DNA of 64,000 bases from Amycolatopsis sacchari (GCF_900114035.1 NZ_FORP01000018.1:62001-126000), one strand, 5' to 3'. Positions 8,788-17,845 are shown, counted from the stretch's first letter. Notes: generated by a model from the sequence alone, not told the origin. Numbers and translations are program-made.

Positions 8788-9542
8788 GCCGCGGCATCCT
8801 CGTCACGGGTGCGGCGTCCGGGCTCGGGCGGGCGGTCGCGCACGCCTTCGCCGACCGGGGCGACCGCGTGGCCGTGCACTACAACTCGAACCGGGCCGAC
8901 GCCGAGACGACCCTGAAAGCCTTGCCGGGCAAGGGACACACACTCGTCCAGGGTGACATCACCACCGCACCCCAGCGGATCGCCGACACCGCGGAAGAGG
9001 CGCTCGGCGGCGTCGACGTGCTCGTCAACAACGCCGCCGTCGTCACCACGAACGCCACCGCGCACCCGCTCGCCGACACGTCTTTCGAGCACTGGCAACG
9101 GATGTGGCGCGAATCGGTCGCGGTGAACCTGCTCGGCGCGGCCGACCTGACGTACTGCGTCGCCCGGCACATGATCGCCCGAGACGTACCCGGACACATC
9201 GTGAACGTCGGCTCGCGTGGCGCGTTCCGCGGCGAACCGGACCACCCGGCGTACGGCGCGACGAAGGCCGCGCTGCACTCGATGGGCCAGTCACTCGCGG
9301 TTTCCCTTGCACCACACGGCATTTCGGTCGCCTCGGTGGCGCCGGGCTTCATCGCGACGGAACGCGTCGCCGACTGGCTCACCGGCGAGCGGGGCGAGGC
9401 GCTGCGGGCGCAGAGCCCGTTCGGCCGGGTCGCGGAGCCGGGCGAGATCGCCGAAGCGATCGTCTACCTCGCCTCGCCGGGCTCCACGTGGGCGTCGGGC
9501 GCGATCCTCGACCTGAACGGGGCGTCCTACCTGCGGACGTGA
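8784..9542 (+). CDS. Short-chain dehydrogenase/reductase (SDR)
   Basis: 252 residues. Classical SDR: cofactor motif [10 protein letters not shown] at about 8-17, NNAAV near 80, and catalytic Ser-Tyr-Lys in [22 protein letters not shown]. The stretch [10 protein letters not shown] after the second strand favours NADP(H) over NAD(H) because a basic residue follows the glycine-rich turn region; this is weak evidence. It starts inside the VOC stop codon (ATGA), so the two are translationally coupled. It ends with the usual SDR tail ([28 protein letters not shown]). Confidence 0.9.
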   Translation: MSRGILVTGAASGLGRAVAHAFADRGDRVAVHYNSNRADAETTLKALPGKGHTLVQGDITTAPQRIADTAEEALGGVDVLVNNAAVVTTNATAHPLADTSFEHWQRMWRESVAVNLLGAADLTYCVARHMIARDVPGHIVNVGSRGAFRGEPDHPAYGATKAALHSMGQSLAVSLAPHGISVASVAPGFIATERVADWLTGERGEALRAQSPFGRVAEPGEIAEAIVYLASPGSTWASGAILDLNGASYLRT

Positions 9543-9587
9543 TTGGTCCATCGGGGTGAAGCCTGGCGGATTTCCTCCACCGGACCC

Positions 9588-9612
9588 GCCGGGATACGTG
9601 AGTATCCCCGGC
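9588..9612 (+). terminator. Hairpin after SDR gene
   Basis: GCCGGGATAC (9588-9597) pairs with GTATCCCCGGC (9602-9612) across a GTGA loop with one bulged C, 46 nt after the SDR stop. It lies between convergent genes and has no U tract. Confidence 0.5.
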
Positions 9613-9691
9613 AGAGTCCGCAGGAAGGCTGGCCGATGACGACAGGCGGCCGACTTCTGGGCCGACTGGGACAAGGCGCTCGCGCAGGTGC

Positions 9692-12004
9692 TCAGGACGC
9701 TCGGGCCGCCTTCTCCAGCCTGATCACGACCGCCTTCGACACCGGCGTGTTCGACTTCTTCGCCACGGAACCCAGAGGTACCAACGCGTTCGCCTCGGGG
9801 AAGTACGCGGCGGCGCAGCCGCGGGCCGTCGGGTAGGCGACCAGGCGGAAACGCTCGGCGCGGCGTTCGCCGTCCTCCCACTCCGACACCAGGTCCACGA
9901 CCTCGCCGTCGGCGAAGCCGAGTGCCGCGATGTCCTGCGCGTGCACCAGCACCACGCGCCGCGCGTCCTCGATGCCGCGGTAGCGGTCGGACAGGCCGTA
10001 GATCGTGGTGTTGTACTGGTCGTGGCTGCGCAGCGTCTGCAGCAGCAGCCGCCCCTCCGGCACGCGCGGGAACTCCAGCTCGCTGACCGTGAAGTTCGCC
10101 TTGCCCGTGTCCGTGCGGAACTCGCGCGCGTCACGCGGCGGGTGGGGGAGTACGAACCCGTCCGGCTGCCGCACGCGCGCGTTGTAGTCCGCGCAGCCCG
10201 GCACGACGCGCGCGATGCGGTCGCGGATCAGGTCGTAGTCGCCCTCGAACTCAGCCCACGGCACGGCGTGGTCCGGCCCGAACAGGGCCCGCGCGAGGCG
10301 GCACACGATGGCCACTTCGGACAGCAGGTGCTCGCTCGCGGGGCGCAGGCGGCCGTGGGAGGCGTGCACGCACGACATCGAGTCCTCGACCGTGACGAAC
10401 TGCGGCCCGCTCGCCTGCACGTCCCGCTCGGTGCGGCCCAGTGTGGGCAGGATCAGCGCGGTCTTCCCGTGCACCACGTGCGACCGGTTGAGCTTCGTGG
10501 AGACGTGCACGGTCAGCTCGCACGCCCGCAGCGCGCGCTCGGTCGCCTCGGAATCCGGTGTGGCGGCGGCGAAGTTGCCGCCCATGCCGAAGAAGACCTT
10601 GCCCTTCCCGTCCCGCATCGCGCGGATCGCGGCGACCGTGTCGAAGCCGTGCTCGCGCGGCACCGGGATGCCGAACTCCGCCTCCAGCGCCAGCAGGAAC
10701 TTCTCGGGCATCTTCTCCCAGACACCCATCGTCCGGTCGCCTTGCACGTTCGAGTGGCCGCGCACCGGGCACAGGCCCGCCCCGGGCTTGCCGATCATGC
10801 CGCGCAGCAGCGCGACGTTGGTGATCTCCTGGATCGTCGCGACGGCGTGCCGGTGCTGCGTCACGCCCATCGCCCAGCAGTACACGGTGCGCTCGGACTC
10901 GGCGATCATCCGCGCGATCCGGGTGATCTGCTCGCGGGGCAGGCCGGTCGCGGCGTCGATCGCCGCCCAGTCGAGCTCCCGCAGGTGCTTGGCGTAGGCG
11001 TCGAAGCCGTGTGCCGAGGAACCCACGAAGTCGTGGTCGACGACCGTGCCGGGCGCCGCCTCCTCCCACGACAGCAGCAGGTGCCCGATCGCCTGGAACA
11101 ACGCGAGGTCACCGCCGAGCCGGATCTGCGCGAACTCGTCCGCCAGCGCGGTGCCCTTGCCCAGCACGCCACGCGGCGTCTGGGGGTTCTTGAACCGCAT
11201 CAGCCCGGCCTCGGGCAGCGGGTTCACGGCGATCACGCGGGCACCGGCGGCCTTGGCCTCCTCCAGCGCCGAAAGCATGCGGGGGTGGTTGGTGCCCGGG
11301 TTCTGCCCGACCACGACGACCAGGTCGGCGCGGTGGATGTCGGCGAGGCTCACCGAGCCCTTGCCGATCCCGGTCGACTCGGTCAGCGCCGCGCCCGAGG
11401 ACTCGTGGCACATGTTGCTGCAGTCCGGCAGGTTGTTGGTGCCGAACGAACGCACGAGCAGCTGGTAGAGGAACGCGGCCTCGTTGCTGGTGCGGCCGGA
11501 GGTGTAGAAGACGGCTTCGTTCGGCGAGGAAAGCGCTTGCAGCTTCGACGCGACGAGCGCGAACGCGTCGTCCCAGGAGATCGGCTCGTAGTGCGTGGCG
11601 CCCTCGCGCAGCACCATCGGGTGCGTCAGGCGGCCCTGCTGGCCCAGCCAGTAGTCCGTCCTGCCGGCCAGCTCGGACACGGGGTGCGCGGCGAAGAACT
11701 CCGGGCCGACACGGCGTTTCGTGGCCTCCTCGGCGACCGCCTTCGCCCCGTTCTCGCAGAACTCGGCGAGCTTGCGGTGCTCCCCGTCGGCCTGCTGCGG
11801 CTCCGGCCACGCGCAGCCCGGGCAGTCGAAGCCCTGGCGCTGGTTGAGCAGGCGCAGCGCGCGGACCGTCCGGCCGGCGCCCATCTGCTCCACGCTCCGC
11901 AGCAGCGAGACCGCCACCCCGGGCACGCCCGCGGCCCAGTCCTTCGGCTTCGAGACTTCCAGCTGGGCCTCGTCGATGTCGGCCCTCGGCGCGTTCCGTG
12001 TCAC
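9692..12004 (-). CDS. FdhF/YdeP family molybdopterin oxidoreductase (formate dehydrogenase-like alpha subunit)
   Basis: 770 residues. Mo-bisMGD enzyme of the FdhF/YdeP group, cytoplasmic (no signal). The N-terminus holds Cys61 and Cys64 (GFDCPGCAWPEP) and Cys83 (EFCENG), a reduced iron-sulfur ligand set typical of this group. Cys199 (SNMCHESSG) is at the Mo-ligand position, encoded by TGC, so no selenocysteine is needed. MGD-binding segments include VVVVGQNPGTNHPRML and VRGHSNVQGDRTMG. It starts at GTG 12004, 4 nt after the MFS stop, with no clear ribosome site, so it probably relies on the marR-MFS transcript. Formate is one possible substrate; fdhD nearby would supply its cofactor sulfuration. 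Confidence 0.87.
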   Translation of the reverse strand: MTRNAPRADIDEAQLEVSKPKDWAAGVPGVAVSLLRSVEQMGAGRTVRALRLLNQRQGFDCPGCAWPEPQQADGEHRKLAEFCENGAKAVAEEATKRRVGPEFFAAHPVSELAGRTDYWLGQQGRLTHPMVLREGATHYEPISWDDAFALVASKLQALSSPNEAVFYTSGRTSNEAAFLYQLLVRSFGTNNLPDCSNMCHESSGAALTESTGIGKGSVSLADIHRADLVVVVGQNPGTNHPRMLSALEEAKAAGARVIAVNPLPEAGLMRFKNPQTPRGVLGKGTALADEFAQIRLGGDLALFQAIGHLLLSWEEAAPGTVVDHDFVGSSAHGFDAYAKHLRELDWAAIDAATGLPREQITRIARMIAESERTVYCWAMGVTQHRHAVATIQEITNVALLRGMIGKPGAGLCPVRGHSNVQGDRTMGVWEKMPEKFLLALEAEFGIPVPREHGFDTVAAIRAMRDGKGKVFFGMGGNFAAATPDSEATERALRACELTVHVSTKLNRSHVVHGKTALILPTLGRTERDVQASGPQFVTVEDSMSCVHASHGRLRPASEHLLSEVAIVCRLARALFGPDHAVPWAEFEGDYDLIRDRIARVVPGCADYNARVRQPDGFVLPHPPRDAREFRTDTGKANFTVSELEFPRVPEGRLLLQTLRSHDQYNTTIYGLSDRYRGIEDARRVVLVHAQDIAALGFADGEVVDLVSEWEDGERRAERFRLVAYPTARGCAAAYFPEANALVPLGSVAKKSNTPVSKAVVIRLEKAARAS

Positions 12005-12008
12005 ACCG

Positions 12009-13415
12009 TCATTTTCCGTTCTCGACCGGCTCCTGACGAGACCGGGTCGCCCGCAGCCCGCGGTCGAAGGCGGTCACGGCGAACAACACGACGCCGACCC
12101 CGACGAGCGCCCATGCCAGGTGGTGCAGCCCCGCCGACGTCGTCTGCTCGCCGAAACACAGCGCTATCAGCGTCGATGCGGCGATGGCGCCGAGGTACTG
12201 TGCGGTGCGGAACAGGCCGCTGGCGGTGCCCATCTGCTCGGCGGGCGCCTGCCCGTAGAGCGCTGTCTGGTTCGTCACACTCGTCAGCCCCTGGCCCAGC
12301 CCGAACACGGCGGTCATGCCGACGAGCACCACGAACCACGTGCCGGTGTCCACGAACAGCAGCAGCGCGGACCCGGCGAGCAGCGCGAGCGAGTTCGTGA
12401 TCAGCCGGGCGTAGAGGCCGGTCGGCCTGCCCGAGGCCGCGGCCGCGAGCACCGCGACCGCCGACATCGGCAGCAGCAGGGCACCCGCGCGTTCCTCGCT
12501 CAGCCCGCGTGCCGCCTCCAGCCACTGCACGTAGCCGAACATGATCGAGTACACGATGAGGAAGGCCAGCGACTGGCGCAGGTAGGTGCGCAGCAGCGGC
12601 GCGTTGCCCGCGAGCATCCGCAGGTCGATGAACGGACGTCGGGCACGCAGCTCGGTGCGTGCGAAGACGGCGGCGAGCACGACGGCGATGCCCAGCAGGT
12701 ACAGGTCGTCGAGCGCCGGTGCCATCACGAACAGCAGCACCACCAGCAGCGCGGCGGAGAACAGCACGATGCCCGGCACGTCGATGCGCTCGCGCTTGAG
12801 CCCGGCGCGGTCGTCCTTGGGCACCCAGAACAACGCCAGCAGCAGGGAGATCCCGGCCAGCGGGATGTTCACCGCGAAGATCGCGGGCCAGCCGAACAGG
12901 CCGATCAGCACCCCGCCGAGGGTCGGGCCGATCACCATGATCGTCTGCGCGGACATCGCCAGCACGGACAGGATCCGGCTCGGCACGCCCTGCCCCGCCG
13001 CGTCCGCGCGTTTACGCAGCACCGCCATCGCGGCCGGGAAACCCGCGCACGTCCCGATCCCCAGTACCGCCCGCACCGCGATCAGCCAGCCCAGCGAGAA
13101 CGCCAGCAGCCCGCCGATCCCGGCGAGCATCACGATGACCGCGCCGGTCAGCAGCACGCGCCGCGCGCCGAACCGGTCGACGAACAGGCCGACCACCGGC
13201 TGCCCGACGGCGGTCGCGAGGTACAGCGACGTGATCAGCCACGCCGTCTGCTCCGGGCGGGCGCCGAAGGTGTGCGCGATGGGCACCAGCGCCACCGCGA
13301 TCAACGTCGAGTTGATGGGGTTGAGGACCGCGCTGGCCACCAGCGGGGTGACCAGCTTCGGGCCGAACAGGCCGGGTGCCCTCGTCGCGGTGCGCTGTGC
13401 CGTCGTCGTTCTCAC
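12009..13415 (-). CDS. MFS transporter, DHA2-like drug efflux type
   Basis: 468 residues with 12-14 hydrophobic segments. The helix 2-3 loop reads QPVVGLFVDRFGARRVLLTGA, the MFS motif A, and the helix-4/5 region AVLGIGTCAGFPAAMAVLRKRAD with SRILSVLAMSAQTIMVIGPTLGGVLIGLFGWPAIFAVNIP matches the motif C and 'W..IF.VN.P' pattern of DHA2 exporters. It sits 12 nt after marR and 4 nt before the FdhF-like gene, forming one operon. The drug or metabolite is unknown. Confidence 0.85.
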   Translation of the reverse strand: MRTTTAQRTATRAPGLFGPKLVTPLVASAVLNPINSTLIAVALVPIAHTFGARPEQTAWLITSLYLATAVGQPVVGLFVDRFGARRVLLTGAVIVMLAGIGGLLAFSLGWLIAVRAVLGIGTCAGFPAAMAVLRKRADAAGQGVPSRILSVLAMSAQTIMVIGPTLGGVLIGLFGWPAIFAVNIPLAGISLLLALFWVPKDDRAGLKRERIDVPGIVLFSAALLVVLLFVMAPALDDLYLLGIAVVLAAVFARTELRARRPFIDLRMLAGNAPLLRTYLRQSLAFLIVYSIMFGYVQWLEAARGLSEERAGALLLPMSAVAVLAAAASGRPTGLYARLITNSLALLAGSALLLFVDTGTWFVVLVGMTAVFGLGQGLTSVTNQTALYGQAPAEQMGTASGLFRTAQYLGAIAASTLIALCFGEQTTSAGLHHLAWALVGVGVVLFAVTAFDRGLRATRSRQEPVENGK

Positions 13416-13427
13416 TCCTGGGTCGGA

Positions 13428-13874
13428 TCAGGCCGGGTTCTGGTTCTGCGCCAGGCGTTCCAGCAGCGGCAGCGCCGTGGCTACGGCCTCGCGTTCCTCC
13501 GCCGTGAAGCCCGCCAGTGACGTGGCCAGCCACTCCTCGCGGTGCTGGTGCACGCCCCGCACGGTCTTGCTCCCCAGCTCCGACAGGGAGATCACGGTCC
13601 GCCTGCCGTCGCGGGGGTCACGGGTGCGGTCGAGGTAGCCCAGCTCGTCGAGCACGGCGAGCGTGGCGGCCATGGACTGCTGCCGCACGTGTTCCGCCGC
13701 GGCGAGCTGCGCCTGGGTGGCGGGCCCGTCGCGGTGCAGCCGCGAGAGCACGGCCGACTGCGAGGGCGTGAGCACCCCGGCGTTGTCCACCTGGCGCAGC
13801 CGCCGGTGCAGCTGCCCCACCACGCCGCGCAGCGCTCCCGCGAGCCGCGCGACCTCGTTCGGAACGCGGGTCAT
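13428..13874 (-). CDS. MarR family transcriptional regulator
   Basis: 148 residues. MarR winged helix: LTPSQSAVLSRLHRDGPATQAQLAAAEHVRQQSMAATLAVLDELGYLDRTRDPRDGRRTVISLSELG, with the DPRDGRR wing typical of the family. I choose ATG 13874 because a TAGACT -10 ends 6 nt upstream (leaderless); a GTG two codons earlier would start right on the -10 edge. Tandem 14-bp repeats cover the promoter and are likely its own operator. It heads the marR-MFS-FdhF operon. Confidence 0.87.
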   Translation of the reverse strand: MTRVPNEVARLAGALRGVVGQLHRRLRQVDNAGVLTPSQSAVLSRLHRDGPATQAQLAAAEHVRQQSMAATLAVLDELGYLDRTRDPRDGRRTVISLSELGSKTVRGVHQHREEWLATSLAGFTAEEREAVATALPLLERLAQNQNPA

Positions 13875-13880
13875 ATGCAC

Positions 13881-13908
13881 AGTCTAGCCTGTTGAGTCTG
13901 ACCTGTGG
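13881..13908. promoter_or_regulatory. Tandem 14-bp repeat over the marR promoter
   Basis: AGTCTAGCCTGTTG (13881-13894) is followed directly by AGTCTGACCTGTGG (13895-13908), 11 of 14 positions equal. The first copy contains the complement of the marR -10 hexamer TAGACT (13881-13886). Head-to-tail repeats abutting the start suggest an autorepressor site, although MarR proteins more often use inverted repeats. Confidence 0.5.
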
Positions 13909-14023
13909 AAAGGAGCGCGGTCTCCAGGCACCTGCGACGGGACAGCGCCGAGGAGCCCGGAACCTGAAGAACAGCCCGTTCGAAACGGCGCGTTCGCCGA
14001 TCCCGCCGACGTGGACCAAAGCG

Positions 14024-14058
14024 GGGCGCGGGCACGGGGCCTTCCCGTGCCCGCGCCC
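14024..14058 (-). terminator. Strong hairpin terminator
   Basis: A perfect 15-bp stem pairs 14024-14038 with 14044-14058 around a 5-nt loop, 4 nt past the stop of the leftward 322-residue gene. On the minus strand CGCTTTGG follows, a short T-rich tail. Confidence 0.8.
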
Positions 14059-14062
14059 TCCG

Positions 14063-15031
14063 TCAGCCGCAGTTGTCCTCGGTGGGCAGCGGCTTCGTCG
14101 GGTCGTACTGGCCCGGTTCCTGCGTCAGCGACGGGCCCGCGAAGTCCGGCTCCGTGAACGAGGGGGCGATCAGGTTCCGCTTCGACGCCTCGCAGGCGAT
14201 GTTCGAGTAGTACCCGCCGCGGTTCTCCAGGTACAGGTACTTCTCACCCCGCTCGGCCACGAAGTCGGCCTGCACGCGGATGAACGGCTCCATGTCGCCC
14301 GGGCTGGTGATCGTGCGGCTCCCGGGGTCGAAGGCGTACGCGGTCACGTAGTCGACGTGGAGCACGAGTTCCTGCTGCCCCCGCGGGGTCATCGTGACGG
14401 CACCCGACATGCGAGCGGGCACGGGCAGCAGCGGGGGATCGATGGTGAGGTATGTGAGGTAGCGGTCCGCGTCCGTCCGCACCTGGTCGCGGATGTCCGG
14501 AGCGAGGAGGGCGAGGAACTTGTCCGGCCGGTGTCCCTGGAGCACGTCCGCGTCGAGCGAGGTCAGGACGATGGCCTGCTTGACCTGGTCGAGCGCGGTG
14601 GCGACCTGCTTCTCGGAGAACCCGCCGACCTTCACCGCCGCGGGGAAGGTCACCCCCTCGATCCCCTCCCGCCAGTTCTGCGCGGGCGTCTTGTCGAACG
14701 GGTGGGACAGGTCCACGCGCGCGAACTCCGGGATCACGGACGGCGCCGTGGTCGTGCTCGTGCCGCCGCCGCTGGTCGCGTCCGCGGCGGTTTCCGCGTG
14801 CGTCTTGCCCCAGTAGTAGAACGCGACCCCCGCTCCGGCCAGCACGACGGCCACCACGGCGGTGATGGCCAGCCGCTTGCCCAGCTTCGCCCGGCGCCGG
14901 TCGCGCCGGTAGTCGACCCAGGCCTCCTTCACCGCGTGCCGCTGCCAGTCCGGATCTCTCAGATCCGGGTGGTTCTCGATGTCCTGCTCGTCCACTCGTC
15001 CCGCCTCGTCGGTCAGCTCAACAACCGGCAA
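14063..15031 (-). CDS. Membrane-anchored protein of unknown function
   Basis: 322 residues; I do not recognise a family. Residues 1-50 are charged and cytosolic (DWQRHAVKEAWVDYRRDRRRAKLGKR), one membrane helix covers about 53-74 (LAITAVVAVVLAGAGVAFYYW), then a Gly/Thr/Ser linker, and an extracellular domain of some 225 residues containing two Cys (IACEAS, EDNCG-end) that could form a disulfide. The layout resembles actinobacterial cell-envelope proteins of unknown role. The start is TTG 15031 with a GGAG about 10 nt upstream; an in-frame GTG at 14995 with GAGGCGGG is a fair alternative. Confidence 0.65.
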   Translation of the reverse strand: MPVVELTDEAGRVDEQDIENHPDLRDPDWQRHAVKEAWVDYRRDRRRAKLGKRLAITAVVAVVLAGAGVAFYYWGKTHAETAADATSGGGTSTTTAPSVIPEFARVDLSHPFDKTPAQNWREGIEGVTFPAAVKVGGFSEKQVATALDQVKQAIVLTSLDADVLQGHRPDKFLALLAPDIRDQVRTDADRYLTYLTIDPPLLPVPARMSGAVTMTPRGQQELVLHVDYVTAYAFDPGSRTITSPGDMEPFIRVQADFVAERGEKYLYLENRGGYYSNIACEASKRNLIAPSFTEPDFAGPSLTQEPGQYDPTKPLPTEDNCG

Positions 15032-15095
15032 TCGGGACGTGCTCCGTTTCGTTACGCCGACACCGCGTTCGCAACCGTTTCGGAACCTGGAGCGA

Positions 15096-15962
15096 TCAGC
15101 GCACCGCGCGCTCGACGATCGCCGCCAGGCCGGTCATCCCGGCGAAGTTCGGGTGGTACGGCGCGGCGGTGAGCTTGAGGTCCTTGCCGTTGATCCACGC
15201 CGCCGCGCCCGCGCACGCGTCGTGCCCGAGCGACGGGGTGAAGGTGTCCACATAGGACGCTCCACCATCGGCGGCGGCACCGGAAACCGCCGCGTTGAGC
15301 GCTTCCTCCACGCTGTTGAGCCACGCGTAGTCACCGTCGGCGAAGGGCAGGACGTCCGGGCACGTGCCGCTCGGCGGCGCGATCCGCGGGTAGCCGACCG
15401 CGAGCACCTTCGCCTGCGGCGAGCGCCGGTGGATCTCCGCGAGCACGGCGGTGATGTTCGCCCGCGTCTGGGGCAGCTTCGCCTTGATCGTGTCGACCCC
15501 GTCGACCGTGAACTGCCGCTGGCACGGGTTGCCGGTCGGATCGCTCGCCCGCAATCCGGGGCAAGTGCCCACCAGCGTGCCGAACACGCTGTAGTCGTTG
15601 CCGCCGATGCCGAGGGTGACCAGGTCGGTGTCGGGGCGCAGCGCGTCGAGCTGCGGCGGGTTCGTGCCCAGCGGCACCGACTGCGGCGCCGTCATGTCGC
15701 CGGTGTCGGCACCGCTGCAGCTGACGTCGGTGTACGACGACACCAGCAGCCGCAGCGCCAGCTGAGCCGGGTAGTTCGACGTGGACCGCAGGCACCCCAG
15801 GGGATCCACGCGCTGCAACGGGATCAGGGGGCCCGCGGTGTAGGAGTCACCGAGCGCGACGTACCGCGAAAGCCGCGCCGGTTGTGCCGAAGCGGTCAAC
15901 GCGGAGGCGAGCACGGTGCAGACGGCGAGAACGGCGACGATGAGGCCCCGGCGAGCACGCAT
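15096..15962 (-). CDS. Secreted SGNH-hydrolase family lipase/esterase
   Basis: 288 residues. A Sec signal peptide (MRARRGLIVAVLAVCTVLASALTASAQ) with likely cleavage after ASA near residue 26. The mature enzyme shows block I GDSYT (catalytic Ser), block III GIGGND, and a C-terminal block in which Asp and His of DLKLTAAPYHPN complete the site. Six Cys suggest disulfides, as in Streptomyces secreted SGNH lipases. It lies upstream of the membrane-anchored protein on the same strand with a 64-nt gap. Confidence 0.88.
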   Translation of the reverse strand: MRARRGLIVAVLAVCTVLASALTASAQPARLSRYVALGDSYTAGPLIPLQRVDPLGCLRSTSNYPAQLALRLLVSSYTDVSCSGADTGDMTAPQSVPLGTNPPQLDALRPDTDLVTLGIGGNDYSVFGTLVGTCPGLRASDPTGNPCQRQFTVDGVDTIKAKLPQTRANITAVLAEIHRRSPQAKVLAVGYPRIAPPSGTCPDVLPFADGDYAWLNSVEEALNAAVSGAAADGGASYVDTFTPSLGHDACAGAAAWINGKDLKLTAAPYHPNFAGMTGLAAIVERAVR

Positions 15963-16033
15963 GCTTCTTTCCTAGCCCTCGCCGGGGCCGGGCGGCGCCG
16001 CCGAAGGGGTGGTCTCGCCCGAAGTCACCCCAT

Positions 16034-17200
16034 TCAGCGGTACGCGGACTGTCCCGTGAGCAGCTGCCCGAGCACCAGCGTGTGGATCTCCTCGGTGCCC
16101 TCGTACGTCAGCACCGACTCCAGGTTGTTCGCGTGCCGGATCACCGGGTACTCGAGGCTGATCCCGTTGGCCGCCAGGATGGTCCGCGCGGTGCGGGCGA
16201 TGTCGATCGCCGTGCGCACGTTGGTGAGCTTGCCGAAGCTGACCAGTTCCGGCGGCAGCTCACCGGCATCCTTGCGGCGGCCGAGGTGCAGCGCGAGCAG
16301 CAGGCCCTTGTTGAGCTCCAGCGCCATCTGCACGAGCTTCTGCTGCGTCAGCTGGAAACCCCCGATGGGCCTGCCGAACTGCTCGCGGCTTGTCGCGTAG
16401 TCCAGCGCGGCCTCGTAGCAGGAGCGGCCCGCGCCCAGCGCGCCCCACAGGATCCCGTACCGCGCTTCGGCGAGGCACGACAGCGGGCCGCGCAGGCCGG
16501 TCACCCCCGGCAGCACCGCGGACTCCGGCAGCCGCACGTCCTCCAGCACCAGCTCGGCGGTGGCGGACATGCGCAGCGACAGCTTGTGCTTGATCTCCCG
16601 CGCGGTGAACCCCGGCGTGTCCGTGGGCACGACGAACCCGCGGACGCCTTCCTCGGCCCGCGCCCACACGACGGCGACGTCCGCGATCGTGCCGTTCGTG
16701 ATCCACATCTTCGCGCCGTTGAGCACCCAGTCCGAGCCGTCGCGCTTCGCGGTCGTGCGCATGTCGCCCGGGTCGGAGCCGCGGTCGGGCTCGGTGAGGC
16801 CGAAACAGCCGATCTTCTCGCCGCGCGCCATCGCGGGCAGCCACTGCTCCTTCTGCTCGTCGGAGCCGTACTTCCAGATCGGGAACATCGCCAGCGAGCC
16901 CTGCACGGACACGAAACTGCGCAGCCCCGAGTCCCCGGCCTCCAGCTCCAGGCAGGCCAGCCCGTACGACGTCGCGTTCGTCCCGGCGCAGCCGTAGCCG
17001 GTCAGGTGCATGCCCAGCAGGCCCATCTCGCCGATCGCGCCGACGAGGTGCCGCGGGAACTCCGCGTCCTCGAACCACTGACCGGCGTGCTCGGCGACCT
17101 CCTTGCGCACGAACGCCCGCACGGTGTCGGCTATCCCGCGCTCCTCGTCGGTGAGCAGTTCGCGGATGCCCAGCAGGTCACGGGGGTCTGGTTTGCTCAT
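16034..17200 (-). CDS. Acyl-CoA dehydrogenase, glutaryl-CoA dehydrogenase-like
   Basis: 388 residues. FAD flavoprotein; segments IGCFGLTEPDRGSDPGDMRT and NGAKMWITNGTIADVAVVWAR are standard for acyl-CoA dehydrogenases. The C-terminal run CLAEARYGILWGALGAGRSC, NGISLEYPVIRHANNLESVLTYEGTEEIHTLVLGQ is specifically GCDH-like, with the catalytic base Glu in YEGTEEIH. This points to glutaryl-CoA oxidation in lysine or tryptophan breakdown, though substrate range is inferred. The ATG at 17200 overlaps the end of the upstream methyltransferase by 4 nt. Confidence 0.85.
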   Translation of the reverse strand: MSKPDPRDLLGIRELLTDEERGIADTVRAFVRKEVAEHAGQWFEDAEFPRHLVGAIGEMGLLGMHLTGYGCAGTNATSYGLACLELEAGDSGLRSFVSVQGSLAMFPIWKYGSDEQKEQWLPAMARGEKIGCFGLTEPDRGSDPGDMRTTAKRDGSDWVLNGAKMWITNGTIADVAVVWARAEEGVRGFVVPTDTPGFTAREIKHKLSLRMSATAELVLEDVRLPESAVLPGVTGLRGPLSCLAEARYGILWGALGAGRSCYEAALDYATSREQFGRPIGGFQLTQQKLVQMALELNKGLLLALHLGRRKDAGELPPELVSFGKLTNVRTAIDIARTARTILAANGISLEYPVIRHANNLESVLTYEGTEEIHTLVLGQLLTGQSAYR

Positions 17201-17802
17201 GCCGACCACCCTAAGCGGTACACCAGCAGGTAGCGCCAGAACAGCACTGGGCGCACCGTGCTCCCCGGCAGCAGCCGCGCCGACTCGCGGCGCACCTGCG
17301 TCATCGTCATGGTCCAGTCCCGCACGCGGGGTGCGATGGTGTGGTCCGGACCGCCGTTGAGCCGCTCGCCAGCGGCGACGACCGCCCGCGCGAGGAGGTT
17401 GAGCGGCGGCGAGAGCACGTGCCACTGCGCGAAGTCGGCGGCCGAGCGCGGCTTCGCCAGGCCCAGCACCACGAGCACCCCGCCGGGGTTGAGCGCGTCC
17501 CGCAGCTTCGTCACCGTCTCGAACGGCATGTGGTGCAGCGAGGCCAGGCAGCTGATGAAGTCGTAGCGGCCGAGTTCGGCCTCGGTCACGTCCTCCTGCC
17601 GGTAGCAGATGCCACCACCCAGGGCACGGGCCGCCGCGATGACGTCGGCGTCCGGATCGACGGCGTCCACCTCGAGCCCGGCCTCGGCGAGCCGCCGTGC
17701 GAACCGACCCGTTCCGCACCCGACGTCCAGCGCCCGACGTGCGCCCGGGGGGACGTGGCGGAGCAACAACGGGTGGTAGTGGGAGTTGTGGTCGAAGGGC
17801 AT
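17197..17802 (-). CDS. Class I SAM-dependent methyltransferase
   Basis: 201 residues. SAM-binding motif I ALDVGCGTGRFARRLAEAG, motif II VDAVDPDAD, then YDFISCLASLHHMPF and LRDALNPGGVLVVLGL, the usual order of a class I fold; the last 60 residues form a cap. The methyl acceptor is unknown. ATG 17802 has CAGTTT (17809-17814 on the complement) 6 nt upstream, a possible leaderless -10. It is divergent from folC, with only 43 bp between the starts, and coupled to the acyl-CoA dehydrogenase. Confidence 0.82.
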   Translation of the reverse strand: MPFDHNSHYHPLLLRHVPPGARRALDVGCGTGRFARRLAEAGLEVDAVDPDADVIAAARALGGGICYRQEDVTEAELGRYDFISCLASLHHMPFETVTKLRDALNPGGVLVVLGLAKPRSAADFAQWHVLSPPLNLLARAVVAAGERLNGGPDHTIAPRVRDWTMTMTQVRRESARLLPGSTVRPVLFWRYLLVYRLGWSA

Positions 17803-17831
17803 GGGCCCAAACTGCCAGAACGTCGGCGCCC

Positions 17832-17837
17832 TAGACT
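17832..17837 (+). promoter_or_regulatory. -10 element (TAGACT) of folC, leaderless
   Basis: TAGACT with 8 nt to the GTG at 17846 and no ribosome-binding site. This supports GTG 17846 as the folC start rather than the upstream in-frame ATGs at 17786 or 17801. Confidence 0.6.
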
Positions 17838-17845
17838 TGACAACT

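Noticed and set aside
9543-9836. Rightward 97-codon frame after the SDR gene, and a neighbouring frame reading ADFWADWDKALAQ
   Set aside because: The first overlaps the end of the molybdoenzyme and has no similarity; the second is protein-like but lacks any start codon and is only about 25 residues, too short to name even as a pseudogene.
11407-11409. Selenocysteine at the Mo-ligand position of the FdhF-like protein
   Set aside because: The position is an ordinary TGC cysteine codon (Cys199), not TGA.
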